DNA of 59,154 nucleotides from NCBI GenBank assembly GCA_037130015.1, contig JBAXTU010000004.1:1-59154 (forward strand), in the 5' to 3' direction. The stretch's first letter is position 1, and each line of letters starts with the position of its first letter. A program made the position numbers and the translations under genes. This document shows, one piece after another, positions 1 to 9,679 of the stretch. The notes below the pieces were generated by a model, which saw nothing but the letters and a program-made list of their open reading frames with translations, had not been told where the DNA came from and searched no databases. The DNA is from JBAXTU01 sp037130015. Lineage in GTDB: Bacteria; Patescibacteriota; Patescibacteriia; 2-01-FULL-39-33.

Positions 1-624
1 GATATAATATTCATTGATTAACTCTAAAAATATCTTCTCTAAAGCGTCTTTTTCGAATTTAGCTTTTTCGGCATCGGTCTTAGTCCAATATTTCTGATAA
101 TTTTCCAACCATTTGTATAAGGCAATATCACCATCGCCGATTACTTTTAAAGGAAAAAGTTTTCTACTGAACTGCTTTTCTTCATCAGAAATTAAGGAAT
201 TAGCTGACCGACCATAATCATAAATGAAAGCATCTTCATTATTGCCATCAAGCAATTTCTCTAAATCAATGAAAAATAGATATCTTGATTTTCTTCTGGG
301 AAAATTCATGTCCGGAGCAAAAAAAGCATAATATAAAGCACTCAAGCGTTGCTGGCCGTCCAAAACTATATGTTCGTATTTCGGCTCATCTTTATAGCCA
401 TAGATTGGCTCGCATTTCAAAAATGATTGATTGGTCTTGGTGGCACGCCAGAGAAGCAATGTCCCAACATAATAATCTTCAAAAATAGACCTGATTAATC
501 CATTAACATCATTGGCTCCCCACTCAAACTCTCGTTGAAAAGACGGTATCGCATAGATGCCCTTTTTTAAATTATTCCTAAGTTCAGCAAGATGAACCTT
601 ATCCAGTTTTTCTATGTTTTTCAT
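1..624 (-). CDS. DUF262 (GmrS-like N-terminal) protein, partial
   Basis: This open frame of 208 codons starts at an ATG at 624 and runs off the left edge, so the C-terminus is missing. It shows the two hallmark motifs of DUF262: PSFQREFEW at residues 27-35 and VLDGQQRLSAL with DGQQR at 89-93. In GmrSD and BrxU type IV restriction enzymes this domain is a ParB/Srx-like NTPase that couples nucleotide hydrolysis to cutting of modified DNA. Whether a DUF1524 HNH nuclease half follows cannot be seen. It starts 19 bp after the metallopeptidase gene stop and is probably the last visible gene of the hsdM operon. Confidence 0.88.
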   Translation of the reverse strand, partial: MKNIEKLDKVHLAELRNNLKKGIYAIPSFQREFEWGANDVNGLIRSIFEDYYVGTLLLWRATKTNQSFLKCEPIYGYKDEPKYEHIVLDGQQRLSALYYAFFAPDMNFPRRKSRYLFFIDLEKLLDGNNEDAFIYDYGRSANSLISDEEKQFSRKLFPLKVIGDGDIALYKWLENYQKYWTKTDAEKAKFEKDALEKIFLELINEYYI

Positions 625-643
625 ATTTTATTATGAATTTATA

Positions 644-967
644 TTATTTAACATCATTTAACTTCTTCTTCCTCGCCTCATGATCTGGCATATGAGCCTC
701 CATCAGACTTTTCCAGAGTTTGCTATGATTTGGCACAAAATAATGCAGGAGTTCATGGAGAATTACGTACTCTCCCAGCGACTTCTCCATTCCTAGCAAT
801 TCAAGATTAAAAGAGAAATAACCTTTAGTGGAACAACTGGCCCATTTCCGTGCCATCGGACGAATACTGACTTGTTTTACCTTCACTTTCACTTTATTAG
901 CCAACAAATATACCTCCTCCTTGAAATCTCTTTTGGACTCCCAGGTTTTTATTTGTTTTTTAGTCAT
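644..967 (-). CDS. Small zinc metallopeptidase (DUF45/YgjP, WLM-like)
   Basis: The 107-residue protein carries HELLH at 71-75 and a third likely zinc ligand, His81, followed by the conserved W-x2-L-x(4)-P pattern of the DUF45/YgjP family. It keeps only the catalytic part of longer YgjP proteins. The start overlaps the hsdR stop as ATGA, which implies translational coupling. Small DUF45 proteins are often found directly after hsdR in type I restriction loci, so it probably acts with the system, for instance in turnover or control of a subunit. That role is inferred, and the substrate is unknown. Confidence 0.85.
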   Translation of the reverse strand: MTKKQIKTWESKRDFKEEVYLLANKVKVKVKQVSIRPMARKWASCSTKGYFSFNLELLGMEKSLGEYVILHELLHYFVPNHSKLWKSLMEAHMPDHEARKKKLNDVK

Positions 968-3855
968 AGTTTAGTTTGTGATAGGGTTTCAATTATTTTA
1001 TCAGTTATTTTCTTTTGCTCGGACAAAGAAATTCCCAGGGCCTCCAGCCGATCATAGAGATCATTGCGCATATCCCTGGTCAACTTCTCACTAATTGCAA
1101 ACTCCGGATATTGATCGATAATGTTTTCTAAATCATGGACAGCAGGCATGTCCATTACTTTTTCCTGCTCTAAGACATCGCGAATAAACCAGGCGACACT
1201 AGAAATTCCTTGCTTCTTCTGCTCCTTCTGCCGATTAACCTCTTGCTCTGACAATTCCAAAAGCTGCCTTAATGCTTCTTGCGTAGTAGTCTGTCTGTCG
1301 GCGTAAGAATCCATAATACTCTCTGCTCGCTCTTTGACTGAAATTAGAACCGGATCATTAGACTTCTCCTCGGCCAGTCTCTGAATACTCTTAATCAAGT
1401 TAATGATCTTAACTTCATCTGGCTGATTCTTGGCTTTAATCGCCTCAATACCTTTGGCGTCAATCTTATATAATTCTCCGCTCAGCTTAATTGGCGTACT
1501 CTGGATTTGCTCCTGCACCAACTCGGCTGTCTTCTTTTGAAACTCTCGGTCAATAGACACTTGCTTACTAAAAGCATTTCTAACCACTTGATACATGGCT
1601 GATAAAGTGGAGTAGTCGTCAACGTAAGGTCTTAGGAATGGGTCAGGTGAAATAATCTCATAAAGCATCTCTATCTCATTGTACAGCTTGAAGAAGGCTT
1701 TCCGTTTCTCTTCATCTCGAAAGTGATCAATTAATGATCCGGCTAAGCGATCATCAAAGGGACCAACTAGCAATTTGAAATATGGTTTAGCCTCCACCGT
1801 CAACTTATCTTCAAAACGGTTCTTAAGCAAAGCCAAATCCTTCACGATAGCGTTAATCTCATCACTGTCAAAAGATAATGCCTTCTCCAACTTATCGAAA
1901 ATACCAACGAAATCCAAAATGAAACCATGGGGCTTAACCATTTTCATCTCAGCATTCTCATATGGTCGATTAACGCGGGCGATGGTCTGAAGTAAGGTAT
2001 GATCTCTAAGCGGTTTATCCAAATACATGCAGTAAAGAATCGGTGCATCATAGCCGGTTAAGAGCTTTTCAGTGACGATAAGAATCTTAGGAGTAGTGCC
2101 GAATTTAGCGAAGTCTCGTCTAATCTCCCTTTCCTTCTGCTCATCGTGAGTGAATTCTTTTAATAACTGAGAATCATTGTTATTACCAGTATAAACAACC
2201 TCCGTCCAATCTTTCGGCAGATACTTATCTAATTCTTTCTTGTATAAGGCACAAGCTTCCCGATCCACTGCCACCAGAAATGCCTTGTAGTTCATGGGGT
2301 CAATATGCTCCTTGAAATGCTCCGCCACAAACTTGGCCACTTTCTCAATGCGACCCTGACCCTTTAAGAAATTCCTAGTATTAACTGCTCGCTCTAAGAC
2401 AGCATTAAGCTCTTCAATATCAGTGACGCCATGCTCTTCGGCCAGATTTAAAAATTCACGCTCTAAAGTTTCTTTCGGTACCAACATTTCATTAGGCGCC
2501 AAAGAATAATACAAAGGTAAAGTGGTACCATCCTCAATGCTCTCGCCGATGCTATACTTGTGTAAATAACCCTTCTTGTCATGAACGCCAAAGGTTTTAA
2601 ATGTTCCTTTGCCATGCTGAATCTTATCAACTGGCGTGCCTGTATAGCCTATGAAAGTAGCATTAGGCATGGCAGCCATAACAAAAATACCCAAGTCGCC
2701 GCCAGTGGTTCTGTGTGCCTCATCAATCAGGACATAAATATTCTTGCGTTTATTGAGATCAGCCGGCAATCCTCTAAATTTATGGATCATGGTGACGACA
2801 ATACCGCGATAATCAGTTTTTAGTATTTTAACCAAGTCATCAATGGTCTCGGCTTTACGAACATTCTCTAAGCCAGCTGCGCGCAAGTTAGTTTCCATTT
2901 GTCCCTCTAGCTCATTGCGGTCAAGCATAATAACCACAGTCGGCTTGTCAGCTTCATTTGATTTAAATAGCAGTTCGGCTGTCTTAATCATAGTATAAGT
3001 CTTGCCACTTCCTTGAGTATGCCACACCAACCCCTTAGTAGCATTCTCATCCAGCGCCCGCTCCAATACTGCTTCAACAGCAACGGCTTGATGCTCACGC
3101 AAAACTAATTTAGATAACTGTTCGTCCTTCTCGATGAACATGATATATTTTTCAATCAGATTCAAAACATGACCAACATCAAAGAAGGTCTTAATCTTAT
3201 TCTCCAAATCACCAACTTTATCACCCTTCCAAGCAAAGATATTGCGCTTGATTGTATTCCAAGTAACGCCATACTCCAATCTCATGCCTTCAGTAACCGT
3301 AAAAGCCTGCTCGACTGCCAATAGTCCCGGCGACTCTTGATGATATCTTCTGATCTGATCCAGCGCCTTATCAATTCCTTCCTTAGTGGTAAGATTCTTA
3401 CACTCAACACTAATAACTGGAATGCCGTTAATTAAAAATACAATGTCCTGGCGGTTAGTGCCTCGTCCGCTGAAATAACTGTATTCATCCGTGACTTCAA
3501 AAACATTATTTTCCGGCTGAGTAAAATCGACCACCTTAACATTACGCTCCCGTTTCTCTTTAGGATCATAGGCAGTGCTCTGACCTCGCAAGAATAACAA
3601 AACATCACGATTTCCTTCGATGCGTGGGGAGAAATTAGGGAGCTTGTAGTCAGCAGGAAGCCAAGGATTGAATTCTAACAATTTAGACATCAAAAGACTG
3701 CGATAGTAAATCTCGCTTTTGTATGATTCTTCATTGCCACGCCTAAGATCGCTGTCTTGTCTGGGAATATATTGCCAAACAGGTTTCTTGCCAGACTTCT
3801 TAGTGGCATAGACTATAATCCTCTGTTGGACTGATTTTGCTTCAGTTGGTTTCAT
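964..3855 (-). CDS. hsdR: Type I restriction enzyme R subunit (HsdR)
   Basis: At 963 residues this has normal HsdR length. The N-terminal PD-(D/E)xK nuclease shows Asp137 and E-C-K at 151-153. The SF2 translocase follows with Walker A HTQGSGKT at 279-286, DEAH at 378-381, and YTGTP near 400 as motif III. The C-terminal third is the helical region that binds the methylase core. The protein would translocate and cut DNA when HsdMS meets unmethylated sites. It lies 9 bp after the TrlF-like gene and ends in an ATGA overlap with the metallopeptidase gene. All key catalytic residues appear intact. Confidence 0.97.
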   Translation of the reverse strand: MKPTEAKSVQQRIIVYATKKSGKKPVWQYIPRQDSDLRRGNEESYKSEIYYRSLLMSKLLEFNPWLPADYKLPNFSPRIEGNRDVLLFLRGQSTAYDPKEKRERNVKVVDFTQPENNVFEVTDEYSYFSGRGTNRQDIVFLINGIPVISVECKNLTTKEGIDKALDQIRRYHQESPGLLAVEQAFTVTEGMRLEYGVTWNTIKRNIFAWKGDKVGDLENKIKTFFDVGHVLNLIEKYIMFIEKDEQLSKLVLREHQAVAVEAVLERALDENATKGLVWHTQGSGKTYTMIKTAELLFKSNEADKPTVVIMLDRNELEGQMETNLRAAGLENVRKAETIDDLVKILKTDYRGIVVTMIHKFRGLPADLNKRKNIYVLIDEAHRTTGGDLGIFVMAAMPNATFIGYTGTPVDKIQHGKGTFKTFGVHDKKGYLHKYSIGESIEDGTTLPLYYSLAPNEMLVPKETLEREFLNLAEEHGVTDIEELNAVLERAVNTRNFLKGQGRIEKVAKFVAEHFKEHIDPMNYKAFLVAVDREACALYKKELDKYLPKDWTEVVYTGNNNDSQLLKEFTHDEQKEREIRRDFAKFGTTPKILIVTEKLLTGYDAPILYCMYLDKPLRDHTLLQTIARVNRPYENAEMKMVKPHGFILDFVGIFDKLEKALSFDSDEINAIVKDLALLKNRFEDKLTVEAKPYFKLLVGPFDDRLAGSLIDHFRDEEKRKAFFKLYNEIEMLYEIISPDPFLRPYVDDYSTLSAMYQVVRNAFSKQVSIDREFQKKTAELVQEQIQSTPIKLSGELYKIDAKGIEAIKAKNQPDEVKIINLIKSIQRLAEEKSNDPVLISVKERAESIMDSYADRQTTTQEALRQLLELSEQEVNRQKEQKKQGISSVAWFIRDVLEQEKVMDMPAVHDLENIIDQYPEFAISEKLTRDMRNDLYDRLEALGISLSEQKKITDKIIETLSQTKL

Positions 3856-3864
3856 AATTTTATT

Positions 3865-6741
3865 TTAATTCTCAGGAAAATTATATTTCTGCTCACGCTT
3901 CTGAAACGCCTCTTTGCCACCTTCAAGAATCTCACATACATGCTGCCGTATGCCCTTACGATTAAGAATTGCTGGTTCTTGTACTGGGTCCAAATCGAAA
4001 CTATTTTCAAGAGATCCAGAAGCATATTCAAATCTGAACTTCTTATTATCTCGACCAATTTCTTGGCCAGACTGATTAGCAACGATTGTCTCTTCTGCGT
4101 CAGCACCAACTACCAAATTCGGATTATGAGTTACGATAATAATTTGTCTTTGTAATTTTTTATCCTTCAAATACTTAACCAAGTCATCATATACCGAACG
4201 ATTATCTAGATCATCTTCAGGTTGATCAAGTAAAATTGGCCACTCTCCATTACTTAAGTTGATGAGTAATTGGAGCAGAACCAAACCTTTCTTGCCGGGC
4301 GACATCTTATCCAGCGGATCATTCTTATAGAAGATTCTAAAATCCAAATGAAAATAATTTTCCATCAACTTAATAATGGCATCTTTAACTGGTCTATTTT
4401 TTATGGTATTAATTGAACCATCAAGTAGACCGTTAAATACAGTGACCATATTCGCTACATGTTTTGTCTGATCATATTTATAGACAAATTCTTCTCCCCA
4501 TTCAGCTTCAACAATAATGCGCTTAAGATCATTTTTATTTATAAACTCCTTAACTACTCCTGAATTGAAAACGGTTTCATTAAAACCAACATGAACTCCC
4601 AAATTAATATCTGCGAATTTACTCTCAAACTTCTTGAACTCATTTCTTAGGCCATCGTATTTGGTTATTATTCCTCTATATAAATCGATGATATTGTCAG
4701 CTCTTTTTTGATAGGAAACCTTCTTCGTCTTCAGATTATTCTTTTTGATAATAATCTCATTGAGCTTCTGTTGTTCGACTTTAATTGCATCGGCCTTCCC
4801 CTTAAGTTCTGATTCTAACTTAACTTTAGTGAGTAAAGGTGCTAATTCTGATTTAATTTTTATCAATTCAGTATTATGAGTTTTGATTTTATCATCGACT
4901 AGAGCGCTTAAATTATTTGTTGCAGTTTTTAGGCCCGGAGAAAATGAATCTACGATCTTCAATTCTGTCTGAAATTTTGCCTTAACATCGGAGTTGTTAA
5001 TATACTCCTGATATTCATCAACCGTACCACGGAGATCGGCAACAATTGAGGTAATACTACCTCCAAAAGTTTTTATAGTCCTCTTATCTTCTTCTAGATT
5101 AGAAATCTGAATTACTATTTCCTTTTCTCTGGCTGTCAGATCCTCATATTGTCTAAGCTCCTCAGTCGTTAGTCCTGATTTTGCTTTTATGGCGTCAACC
5201 TGCCCTTGAAGCGTCTGTACATAGCTCTCAATGCCCTTCTCATCGCCGGTTCGTTTCAAATCTTCTTCAGTCTTTTTGATATCCTCACGGTCAGAAAATA
5301 ATTCACCAATCTCCGTCGAAATTGACTTAGCGTCGGTCTTTACCTCTGCGATAATATCGACATACTTGTTTCTAACTTCGTCATCTTGAATAATTACATC
5401 AAAAACGAATTCATTAAGAGTTTTACGGCTATTAACATTCGACTCTGACAACACATTTAAATATTTCTGTGGTATATAGAGAATTTTTCTCTCCCTTGAT
5501 TCATCTTCCGGAGCTCCCTCTGGCATTTTCAATAGATTACTTTGGCCATCTTTCCATGTTACCTCAAAATTAAAATCGGCTGACAAGTCAAAATCATATT
5601 TTAATGACATGCTATCACCAAGACGATTTTCAACTTCTTGCTGATCAATGGTTTTGGCTATGTAATAGAGCAAGAGAGATTTGCCAGTTGATTTACCACC
5701 GATGATTGTCGTCAAATTTTGGTTAACTTCTATTGCTTCACTATTAAACTTTGCATCGACTGTATTATCAAGAAAACGAACCTTATCTATAATGTAGTAT
5801 GATTTCTTATCGCCAGGTTTCTGCGGACCGACAAAGATGCGTTGCTCCGACTCATATACTAGTTGCTTCAGACCCTCAAAAGTCGGATCGGCTTTAATCC
5901 ACAAATAGTTGCCGTCACTATCGCATCGACCATAATTATGCAACGACCTGCCGTCTGAGCTAATATGGGTACAAAACTTTGAGGTGAGCGCCAAATTTGT
6001 TTTTATATATTCAGATACGGCCACGGATGCACTATGATTTTGTGATTGTAATATATTAACTTTCTGATAATTAAAGATATCCGCTAAATGAGTTCGATCC
6101 GTAGCTGTCCGTTCCTGAAATAAGCCATTACTACTATTGCAATGCGGGTAGATGATTATTCCTCCATTTTTCTTAACCTCATTAATAATCTCCTTGATAT
6201 CCGTGCTGGTTGTAGTCAATACGCCACTTCCATTAGTGCGATTGTTAATATTGAACTTCATCAAGAATGCTTGGATGCCTTCGGAAAATGTTTCCTTCTG
6301 ATAAAGTTTTTCTGAAAAAAATAGTAACATGTGTATACCAGTACAGTTTATCTCAACACCTGGAATAATTTTGCACTGCGACTTTTCAGCATATTCAATA
6401 AAGGTGTCAAGTAAATATTCATCAAAATAATTATGATCCGTGATGCCGACACATTTCAAATCCGGATTGAAGGTGTCCAAAAAAGCAAAATAATTTCTAA
6501 CATAATTAAGACATCTCTCCTTTTTAGCTATAGTTGCATCATTAAAATATGCTTTTGAGTCAAACCTTAAAGCATTCTCTTCGCCTCCGACTTTCGCTAT
6601 ATATTGTTGCCAGCCACTGAGATTTGATGATTTTATTTCTTCAAAATAATCACCGAGTGTAATATAATCATCATCTAGAATGGTCTGCGTTTGCAAATCC
6701 CATATACGCCACTCAGATCCTTTCGGGTATATATTATTCAT
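3865..6741 (-). CDS. TrlF-like PHP-domain/SMC-type AAA ATPase
   Basis: This 958-residue protein has an N-terminal PHP-like phosphoesterase domain (about 1-300) fused to an SMC/ABC-type ATPase. PHP motifs visible are TDHN at 101-104, GVE at 128-130, PH at 199-200 and SDGRSLH at 262-268. The first motif, normally DLHxH, is DLQTQ at 15-19, so both histidines are glutamines. The ATPase has Walker A GGKSTGKS at 348-355, a long coiled coil (about 450-720), an SPGKKG signature and Walker B ILLDQPEDDLD followed by THN. Proteins of this type are known between hsdS and hsdR genes. It overlaps hsdS by 8 bp. A defence role alongside the R-M enzyme is inferred. Confidence 0.85.
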   Translation of the reverse strand: MNNIYPKGSEWRIWDLQTQTILDDDYITLGDYFEEIKSSNLSGWQQYIAKVGGEENALRFDSKAYFNDATIAKKERCLNYVRNYFAFLDTFNPDLKCVGITDHNYFDEYLLDTFIEYAEKSQCKIIPGVEINCTGIHMLLFFSEKLYQKETFSEGIQAFLMKFNINNRTNGSGVLTTTSTDIKEIINEVKKNGGIIIYPHCNSSNGLFQERTATDRTHLADIFNYQKVNILQSQNHSASVAVSEYIKTNLALTSKFCTHISSDGRSLHNYGRCDSDGNYLWIKADPTFEGLKQLVYESEQRIFVGPQKPGDKKSYYIIDKVRFLDNTVDAKFNSEAIEVNQNLTTIIGGKSTGKSLLLYYIAKTIDQQEVENRLGDSMSLKYDFDLSADFNFEVTWKDGQSNLLKMPEGAPEDESRERKILYIPQKYLNVLSESNVNSRKTLNEFVFDVIIQDDEVRNKYVDIIAEVKTDAKSISTEIGELFSDREDIKKTEEDLKRTGDEKGIESYVQTLQGQVDAIKAKSGLTTEELRQYEDLTAREKEIVIQISNLEEDKRTIKTFGGSITSIVADLRGTVDEYQEYINNSDVKAKFQTELKIVDSFSPGLKTATNNLSALVDDKIKTHNTELIKIKSELAPLLTKVKLESELKGKADAIKVEQQKLNEIIIKKNNLKTKKVSYQKRADNIIDLYRGIITKYDGLRNEFKKFESKFADINLGVHVGFNETVFNSGVVKEFINKNDLKRIIVEAEWGEEFVYKYDQTKHVANMVTVFNGLLDGSINTIKNRPVKDAIIKLMENYFHLDFRIFYKNDPLDKMSPGKKGLVLLQLLINLSNGEWPILLDQPEDDLDNRSVYDDLVKYLKDKKLQRQIIIVTHNPNLVVGADAEETIVANQSGQEIGRDNKKFRFEYASGSLENSFDLDPVQEPAILNRKGIRQHVCEILEGGKEAFQKREQKYNFPEN

Positions 6742-7996
6742 AATTGTTTAATTTAACTCTCCTTTCTCCACTCATTAATTCATGAAGTAAAGTTTCAAAT
6801 AAATTATCATAAGCTAGCAACTTTTCTTGAACTGATTCAATTCTGCGATCGATTACCATAAAAACTTCGGCTATCTTCTTTTGTTCTTCATATGCCGGAA
6901 ACGGAATTAAAATCTTCTCAAGAACCGACTTACTCAAACGCTGTCTGCCAGTAGTGCCTTCCATTTTTCCAGCCAATCTTTGCCGAATATCATTTTTCAG
7001 TAAATAATAGAATAGATAAACAATTGAGCTCCTATCTTTGATCTCCTTGATGGGAATAACTTCGGTTGTAGCATAAGCAAATTTATTGTTTATATTTAAA
7101 ATCGCTTGTTTGCCATTTTCAAAAGACGGGGTAATCTTTGCTAACAACAAATCACCGTTCTCGACATACGTTCCGCTGGTTATTTTATCTGCCGACTTTT
7201 CTAAAAAATTAGACACATTCATTTGGCCTATCGGGATATTGTCCATCGTTATAAATGGGATTAATCCGTCAACTACTATTCCCTTAGGTTTTTTTGTAAA
7301 TTCATAAACACTGCCCAACTCAACCAGTTCCCAACTCTCCGGAATCTCACCTATCTCCGTCATCTTAGTCTTCTCTCCTTTGACGCCATGAGTAAAGAGA
7401 TGTTGCATCATGCTTTGCTTCAACTCCCTCAGCTTGACGATTAATTCTTCCTGACCGGCGATAGCCTCCTGCGTTATTGTAAGTATACTTGCGATTGATT
7501 TCTGTTCTGATAGTGGTGGAATATTTAATTCAAGATTTTTTAATTTTGCCTGATTAATCGAACTTTGATTTACGGCCCTTGATGCTATTTTAATAAAAAC
7601 ACCATTATTTCGTAAATATTTGAAAATTAACTGTAAAAAATTTGAGTCAACAATTTCAGTGTTTGCCTTTAGAAGTAATAAATTCATGCCATGCAAAACA
7701 TCTTCATAATCTCGATTTACTAAAACTGTTTTTCCCAGATGCACATCACTATTAATGTGGCTAAATAAAATATCATTCTTTCTTAGTTTGAATTTTTCAA
7801 TCTTATCTATTGGTAGATTGTCAGCAAACTGAACTCTATTTAAATCCAAAAATTCATGGCCGATTGTTTCAATCCTAGTAATTTTATATTCTCCATTTAC
7901 TTTCTTTTGTTTGTCTTGAATTCCATTTCTAATAACTGCTAGGCATTTACCTAGTTTAATAGTTTTCCATCCTTTTATTGTTGGCTCTATAGTCAT
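6734..7996 (-). CDS. hsdS: Type I restriction enzyme specificity subunit (HsdS)
   Basis: The 420-residue protein has the two-fold HsdS layout: target-recognition domain 1 (about 1-150), a conserved helical spacer with P-P-L-S-E-Q-K-S-I and the KLRELKQSMMQHLFTHG stretch, target-recognition domain 2 (about 215-360), and a second EEQKKIAEV spacer. It sets the DNA sequence recognised by the methylase and the nuclease. The start lies one base after the hsdM stop and the end overlaps the TrlF-like gene. Recognition domains vary fast, so the target sequence cannot be predicted from this. Confidence 0.95.
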   Translation of the reverse strand: MTIEPTIKGWKTIKLGKCLAVIRNGIQDKQKKVNGEYKITRIETIGHEFLDLNRVQFADNLPIDKIEKFKLRKNDILFSHINSDVHLGKTVLVNRDYEDVLHGMNLLLLKANTEIVDSNFLQLIFKYLRNNGVFIKIASRAVNQSSINQAKLKNLELNIPPLSEQKSIASILTITQEAIAGQEELIVKLRELKQSMMQHLFTHGVKGEKTKMTEIGEIPESWELVELGSVYEFTKKPKGIVVDGLIPFITMDNIPIGQMNVSNFLEKSADKITSGTYVENGDLLLAKITPSFENGKQAILNINNKFAYATTEVIPIKEIKDRSSIVYLFYYLLKNDIRQRLAGKMEGTTGRQRLSKSVLEKILIPFPAYEEQKKIAEVFMVIDRRIESVQEKLLAYDNLFETLLHELMSGERRVKLNNYE

Positions 7997-7997
7997 A

Positions 7998-9569
7998 TTA
8001 AAATCCTAACTCATTCAATACTTTTTTTAAATTATTATCTGTCTCCTTAGCTTTAATCTCAACCTCAGCCAATTCAACCAAAATATCTTCCACTGGCTTA
8101 TACTGCTCTGCATCACCAATATGGATATAGCGAGATGGCGAGATATTATAATCATTTTTTGCCACTTCTTCCTTGTCTATAAACAAACTGAAATTATCTG
8201 CCACTTTTTTGGTGGTATAAACATCAGCGATCTTCTTGATTTGATCATCGTCTATGTAATTCTTGGGATCGCCTTTGATAAATTCCTTGCTAGCATTGAT
8301 CAAAAATATCTTGTCTTTGAGCTTAGCCGGTTTGTTTTTATTCAAAAATATAATAATGCCAGGTGCAGTGGTATTGTAGAATAAATTTTCCGGCAAATAG
8401 ATAACACCTTCAATTATGTCCTGATCAACAAACCATTTGCGAACTTCTTTTTCTTTATTCGTATTAGCATTGCCACTGCCACGAGAAGCGGCGCCAGTGT
8501 CAAGTACGATAGCTGCTCGGCCGTTATCATTTAAACTGGAAAGAATATGCTGAGCCCAGCCCCAATCAGCTTTACCGCCAGGGTTACCTCCAGGAAAACG
8601 GTGATAAGCGTCATTGGTATAGAGTTCTTCACTAAAGTCTGGCTGGTTCCACATTGGATTGGCAACCGCTCGATCAAACTTCTTGATGCCATGACCAGTT
8701 GAATCCTTAAACTTGGGATTATTGAAAGTATCACCCAACTCAATATCTCCTTCCATGTCGTGGATAATCATGTTCATCTTAGCCATGGCCCAGCTTGTAG
8801 TGGTATATTCTTGGCCATACAGACGAAGCGGAGCAAAAGTCTTCTTGCCTAGTTTGTCCTGTTTCTCTTTAAGAGCTAATTCGCATTTGATAAGTAGACC
8901 GGCACTACCGCAGGCAGGATCATAGACTTCCATGCCTGGCTCAGCATCCATAATATAAGCCATAATCATACCAACCTCGCGCGGTGTGTAGTATTCTCCG
9001 GCTGACTGGCCTGAGCCCTCAGCGAACTTACGGATAAGATATTCATAACTGCGACCGATAATATCCGGTTCTACATCATTCAAACCCAAACGCTTCTGAC
9101 TGATAGCTTCGATAAGGTTAGACAAACGATTATCATCGATTTCTCTTTGGCCTCTGGTAGTAGCATTATAGTCAATCGTATCTATCACACCATCCAGCAC
9201 AGTATTGTCAGCGGCGATTTCTCTAATAATTCTAGTTAATTCTTCGCCAATATTATTTGAAAGTGAACGAATTACACTCCATGAGTCTTGAGTTTCTGGG
9301 TCTTTAGCTTTTAGGGGAATATAAAAACGGACGCGCGAGTGATCGGCGTCGATTCGTTTTAAGGCTTCAGCCCGAGATCCGGCATTTTGGGCAATACGGT
9401 TAACTTCATCATCAAAGACATCACATAAACGTTTAACAAAGATCAGAGGCAGGATATAGTCTTTGAATTTGCCAGCATCCTTGGCTCCACGGATAGCACA
9501 AGCGGCATCCCAAATCCATTGTTCTAGGGACTTAACATGATAGGTCATTGGTTTGGAAATTTTAGGCAT
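7998..9569 (-). CDS. hsdM: Type I restriction enzyme methyltransferase subunit (HsdM)
   Basis: The 523-residue protein has the N-terminal HsdM helical domain and an N6-adenine methyltransferase domain. GEYYTPREV at 191-199 is the usual lead-in, DPACGSAG at 217-224 is SAM-binding motif I, and NPMW at 304-307 is the catalytic motif IV in the variant seen in one HsdM subgroup. It methylates the sites chosen by HsdS and protects host DNA. It is the first gene of the operon hsdM-hsdS-TrlF-hsdR-peptidase-DUF262. Confidence 0.97.
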   Translation of the reverse strand: MPKISKPMTYHVKSLEQWIWDAACAIRGAKDAGKFKDYILPLIFVKRLCDVFDDEVNRIAQNAGSRAEALKRIDADHSRVRFYIPLKAKDPETQDSWSVIRSLSNNIGEELTRIIREIAADNTVLDGVIDTIDYNATTRGQREIDDNRLSNLIEAISQKRLGLNDVEPDIIGRSYEYLIRKFAEGSGQSAGEYYTPREVGMIMAYIMDAEPGMEVYDPACGSAGLLIKCELALKEKQDKLGKKTFAPLRLYGQEYTTTSWAMAKMNMIIHDMEGDIELGDTFNNPKFKDSTGHGIKKFDRAVANPMWNQPDFSEELYTNDAYHRFPGGNPGGKADWGWAQHILSSLNDNGRAAIVLDTGAASRGSGNANTNKEKEVRKWFVDQDIIEGVIYLPENLFYNTTAPGIIIFLNKNKPAKLKDKIFLINASKEFIKGDPKNYIDDDQIKKIADVYTTKKVADNFSLFIDKEEVAKNDYNISPSRYIHIGDAEQYKPVEDILVELAEVEIKAKETDNNLKKVLNELGF

Positions 9570-9598
9570 AAATATTGACTAGTTGAATTGAATAATTG

Positions 9599-9633
9599 AT
9601 TATATTTTACTACTTTTTTGGGCTATTTGTCAA
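9599..9633 (-). promoter_or_regulatory. Possible hsdM promoter
   Basis: Reading leftwards, TTGACA (9628-9633) and TATAAT (9599-9604) both match consensus, but the spacer is 23 bp, longer than the usual 16-18. It is still the best candidate start point, about 30 bp upstream of hsdM. Confidence 0.35.
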
Positions 9634-9679
9634 AAGAACGCCAGTAAGGCGCTCTAATATATTTTGCTATATTTTTCTC

